Positions 62,237-64,000 of a DNA stretch of 64,000 bases are shown piece by piece. The notes below the pieces were generated by a model. That model saw only the letters and a program-made list of their open reading frames with translations, was not told where the DNA came from and made no database searches. The stretch lies in NCBI GenBank assembly GCA_963377175.1, contig CAUJNA010003090.1, forward strand, positions 190,001-254,000, written 5' to 3'. The position numbers and the translations under genes were made by a program. This stretch comes from Effrenium voratum. Taxonomy: Eukaryota; Sar; Dinophyceae; Suessiales; Symbiodiniaceae. Position 1 is the stretch's first letter. Every line of letters starts with the position of its first letter.

Positions 62237-63385
62237 CTGGCTCCCTCCAACTGGAGCGATAGCCCAACTCGAACGAAACCGAAGCGTTTGAACAGGGGTT
62301 CTTACATTATACATCTGAATAGTGCCTTGTAAATGGTGGTTTCCCTTGATGTTTGTGGAAAAAGCCATGTTTCAAATGGGCAAACCGTATCTTTTCAGGA
62401 GCCCTGTTGAAACATCCGGGTTTCCTTAACCCAGTGCTTCCAGTTGCCAGCCACTGGTAACAGTCTAGGTTTGTACATGGTTTTCACCGGCCTACTAACC
62501 TACTAGAGTGGCTTAAGTGGAAGCTCTGGGTAAGAGAGCGTCTGGTCCTTACGAAGCCCAAGCCTGATTGCTTCCAGTCCCTCGATTTATTTCAAGAACC
62601 CAATGGAATTGTAACGGGAACCCAACGGAAACAAACCAATCTCCTACCTGGATCTCATCCTGAGCGACCCTGTCCAGAGGAAATCAAGTTCGTCGCTTCA
62701 ACAAGGCCAACTGGAAAGGGCGCCCTTCATTCTCCCAAACAGATGGTCTACACGCAACTTCTGGGGTGGCGCATTTGGTCTGAAAAATGGGTTACACCTG
62801 CCGCACAATGTAGCTCTAAAAGTGCCGCAAGCTATCCACTCTTGCGTTCCTCTGAAAATGAGCAGTAGGGCTGCCATTGCGCCCAAAGTTGTGGCTGATA
62901 TCGCGCCATGACAAAGAAAGATCATGGGTGGTATTGAACGGGAAACCCAATATGCTCTGCGAGCCACAGGCAACACGATTGAACCCATCAGTTGAAAACC
63001 AATGTTGGAACATCCAGGCAACCATACAAGTAAACTGAAAGTCTGCGGCTGGACATGTGAATCACAAGTAGCTGGCTCCAAATGCTTGTTGCAGTTTTGA
63101 TTTAACAACCTGGCCAGATCCTGCTGGTGGAAACTGTGCGAACTCTCCTTGTTCACTCATTCAACGTAGTCTTCCAAGGGGTTGCACCTCTCCCTCCCCC
63201 AACCCTGAGAAGAAGCAGCAAACAAGACCACACACTTGGAGAAGCACATCTTTGATCTAGAAGGCGTGCCCAGAAGACGTCACCGGATAAGGGGTGGCTG
63301 TTGTTCGCCCACTTGGTCATTCGCAAAACAAAGGCGAGGGCAACGGAAAGGTGACAAAAGTAGCGACACCTTTTGCAGTTGGAGG
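62237..63385. other. Right part without assigned gene
   Basis: No confident exon, promoter or repeat family copy. Open minus frames at 62698-63156 are protein-like only in short pieces. Confidence 0.35.
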
Positions 63386-63480
63386 CCCATGCTTTGGTGG
63401 CCGCAAACCAGCGAACACGTTTGGCACCGAAGAGAACGTGACAAACCGCCTCCAACAGCTGTTGGCCCACTTGTCAATGA
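63386..63480 (-). other. Coding-like block, frame unresolved
   Basis: CpG-rich with three open minus frames (for example QQLLEAVCHVLFGAKRVRWF or WANSCWRRFVTFSSVPNVF). It could be a further 5' exon of the large gene. No splice sites are convincing. Confidence 0.2.
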
Positions 63481-64000
63481 AGCAATGAATCTCCAATTGT
63501 TTTTCCTGGCGGTTTTCCTGTACAACCAACCAAACAAGGGGTTCCCTTGACAAAAGGCACACCCATGTGGGAATGTGTCAAAGCGTCGTCCCAATGATTG
63601 ACGTCCTGGCTGGGTTTCCTAACCAACCCCAAAAGGGTCAAGTTGAACACACCCGCGCGTAACGTCCGGGGGGGTTCGATCGCAGAACTCTGCACTGTCG
63701 ATCGATTCTCTCGCTGAGCCCGTGGCGTCATCTCTCACCATCGTGTTGGCACAAGTCACGAGCTGGGTCTGACTTACCCCAATGTGGAACTGGGGCCGTG
63801 TGTTGTTTAAGGGCAACGTTGACCCCGTATTAATCAACCCCAGTTTATAGGGGGGTGTCCCAGGGTGTAGTGGGGAATCATCACTCTTGGAGGGGAACAC
63901 CCTTGTATTAAGGACATTGCCCTCTTCAGTCTTGGTCTAAAGGGAAAGCGACTGAACAGAGCCTTGCTGAATTTTGGAAGCATGGATCCAAGGTCAAAAG

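Noticed and set aside
1..64000. Relic spliced-leader sequences, tRNA, rRNA or bacterial operons
   Set aside because: Looked for on both strands by eye and none recognised; negative result of a visual search only.

Overview
The window looks like nuclear DNA of a dinoflagellate. The evidence is a set of very short coding blocks (about 30 to 150 bases, one of 445) spread over the whole 64 kb. Nearly all acceptors read AG|G. Donors are GT, with a minority of GC (GCGAGT, GCAAGG) and perhaps GA. No ribosomal, tRNA, bacterial or organellar genes are visible, and the remaining sequence is packed with small inverted-repeat elements and simple repeats. The species is not identifiable; a free-living or Polarella-like dinoflagellate is a guess.

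The main content is one very large gene on the minus strand, read from about 62 kb down past the left edge. I could place about 68 exons by eye, using splice sites, coding-like reading and phase continuity between neighbours. They total about 5.4 kb (about 1,800 codons, about 8 % of the window). Neither the first exon nor the last is in view with certainty. Long ORFs on either strand are mostly shadows or repeat translations.

Layout in the direction of transcription: 62-58 kb, uncertain 5' exons; 58.9-37.1 kb, about 32 exons for a mixed globular region I do not recognise; 36.4-34.0 kb, exons leading into a single hydrophobic helix (34017-34109) followed by a basic stretch; 33.3-17.2 kb, exons for an acidic/serine-rich, partly helical region; 16.9-16.5 kb, the longest exon, with a second hydrophobic helix and an Ala/Pro/Glu linker; 15-9.6 kb, three strong coiled-coil exons; 7.9-0.5 kb, exons with several hydrophobic helices, probably membrane-embedded. 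The product would be a large multi-span membrane protein. I could not assign a family, and a split into two genes near 17 kb remains possible.

Introns hold at least four families of short (about 90-115 bp) elements with terminal inverted repeats, two sets of clean minisatellites (about 37-38 and 48 bp units), a 1.2 kb nested-repeat composite at 19.7-20.9 kb, strand-asymmetric A/C tracts and many microsatellites. All exon limits are manual readings and need transcript data.
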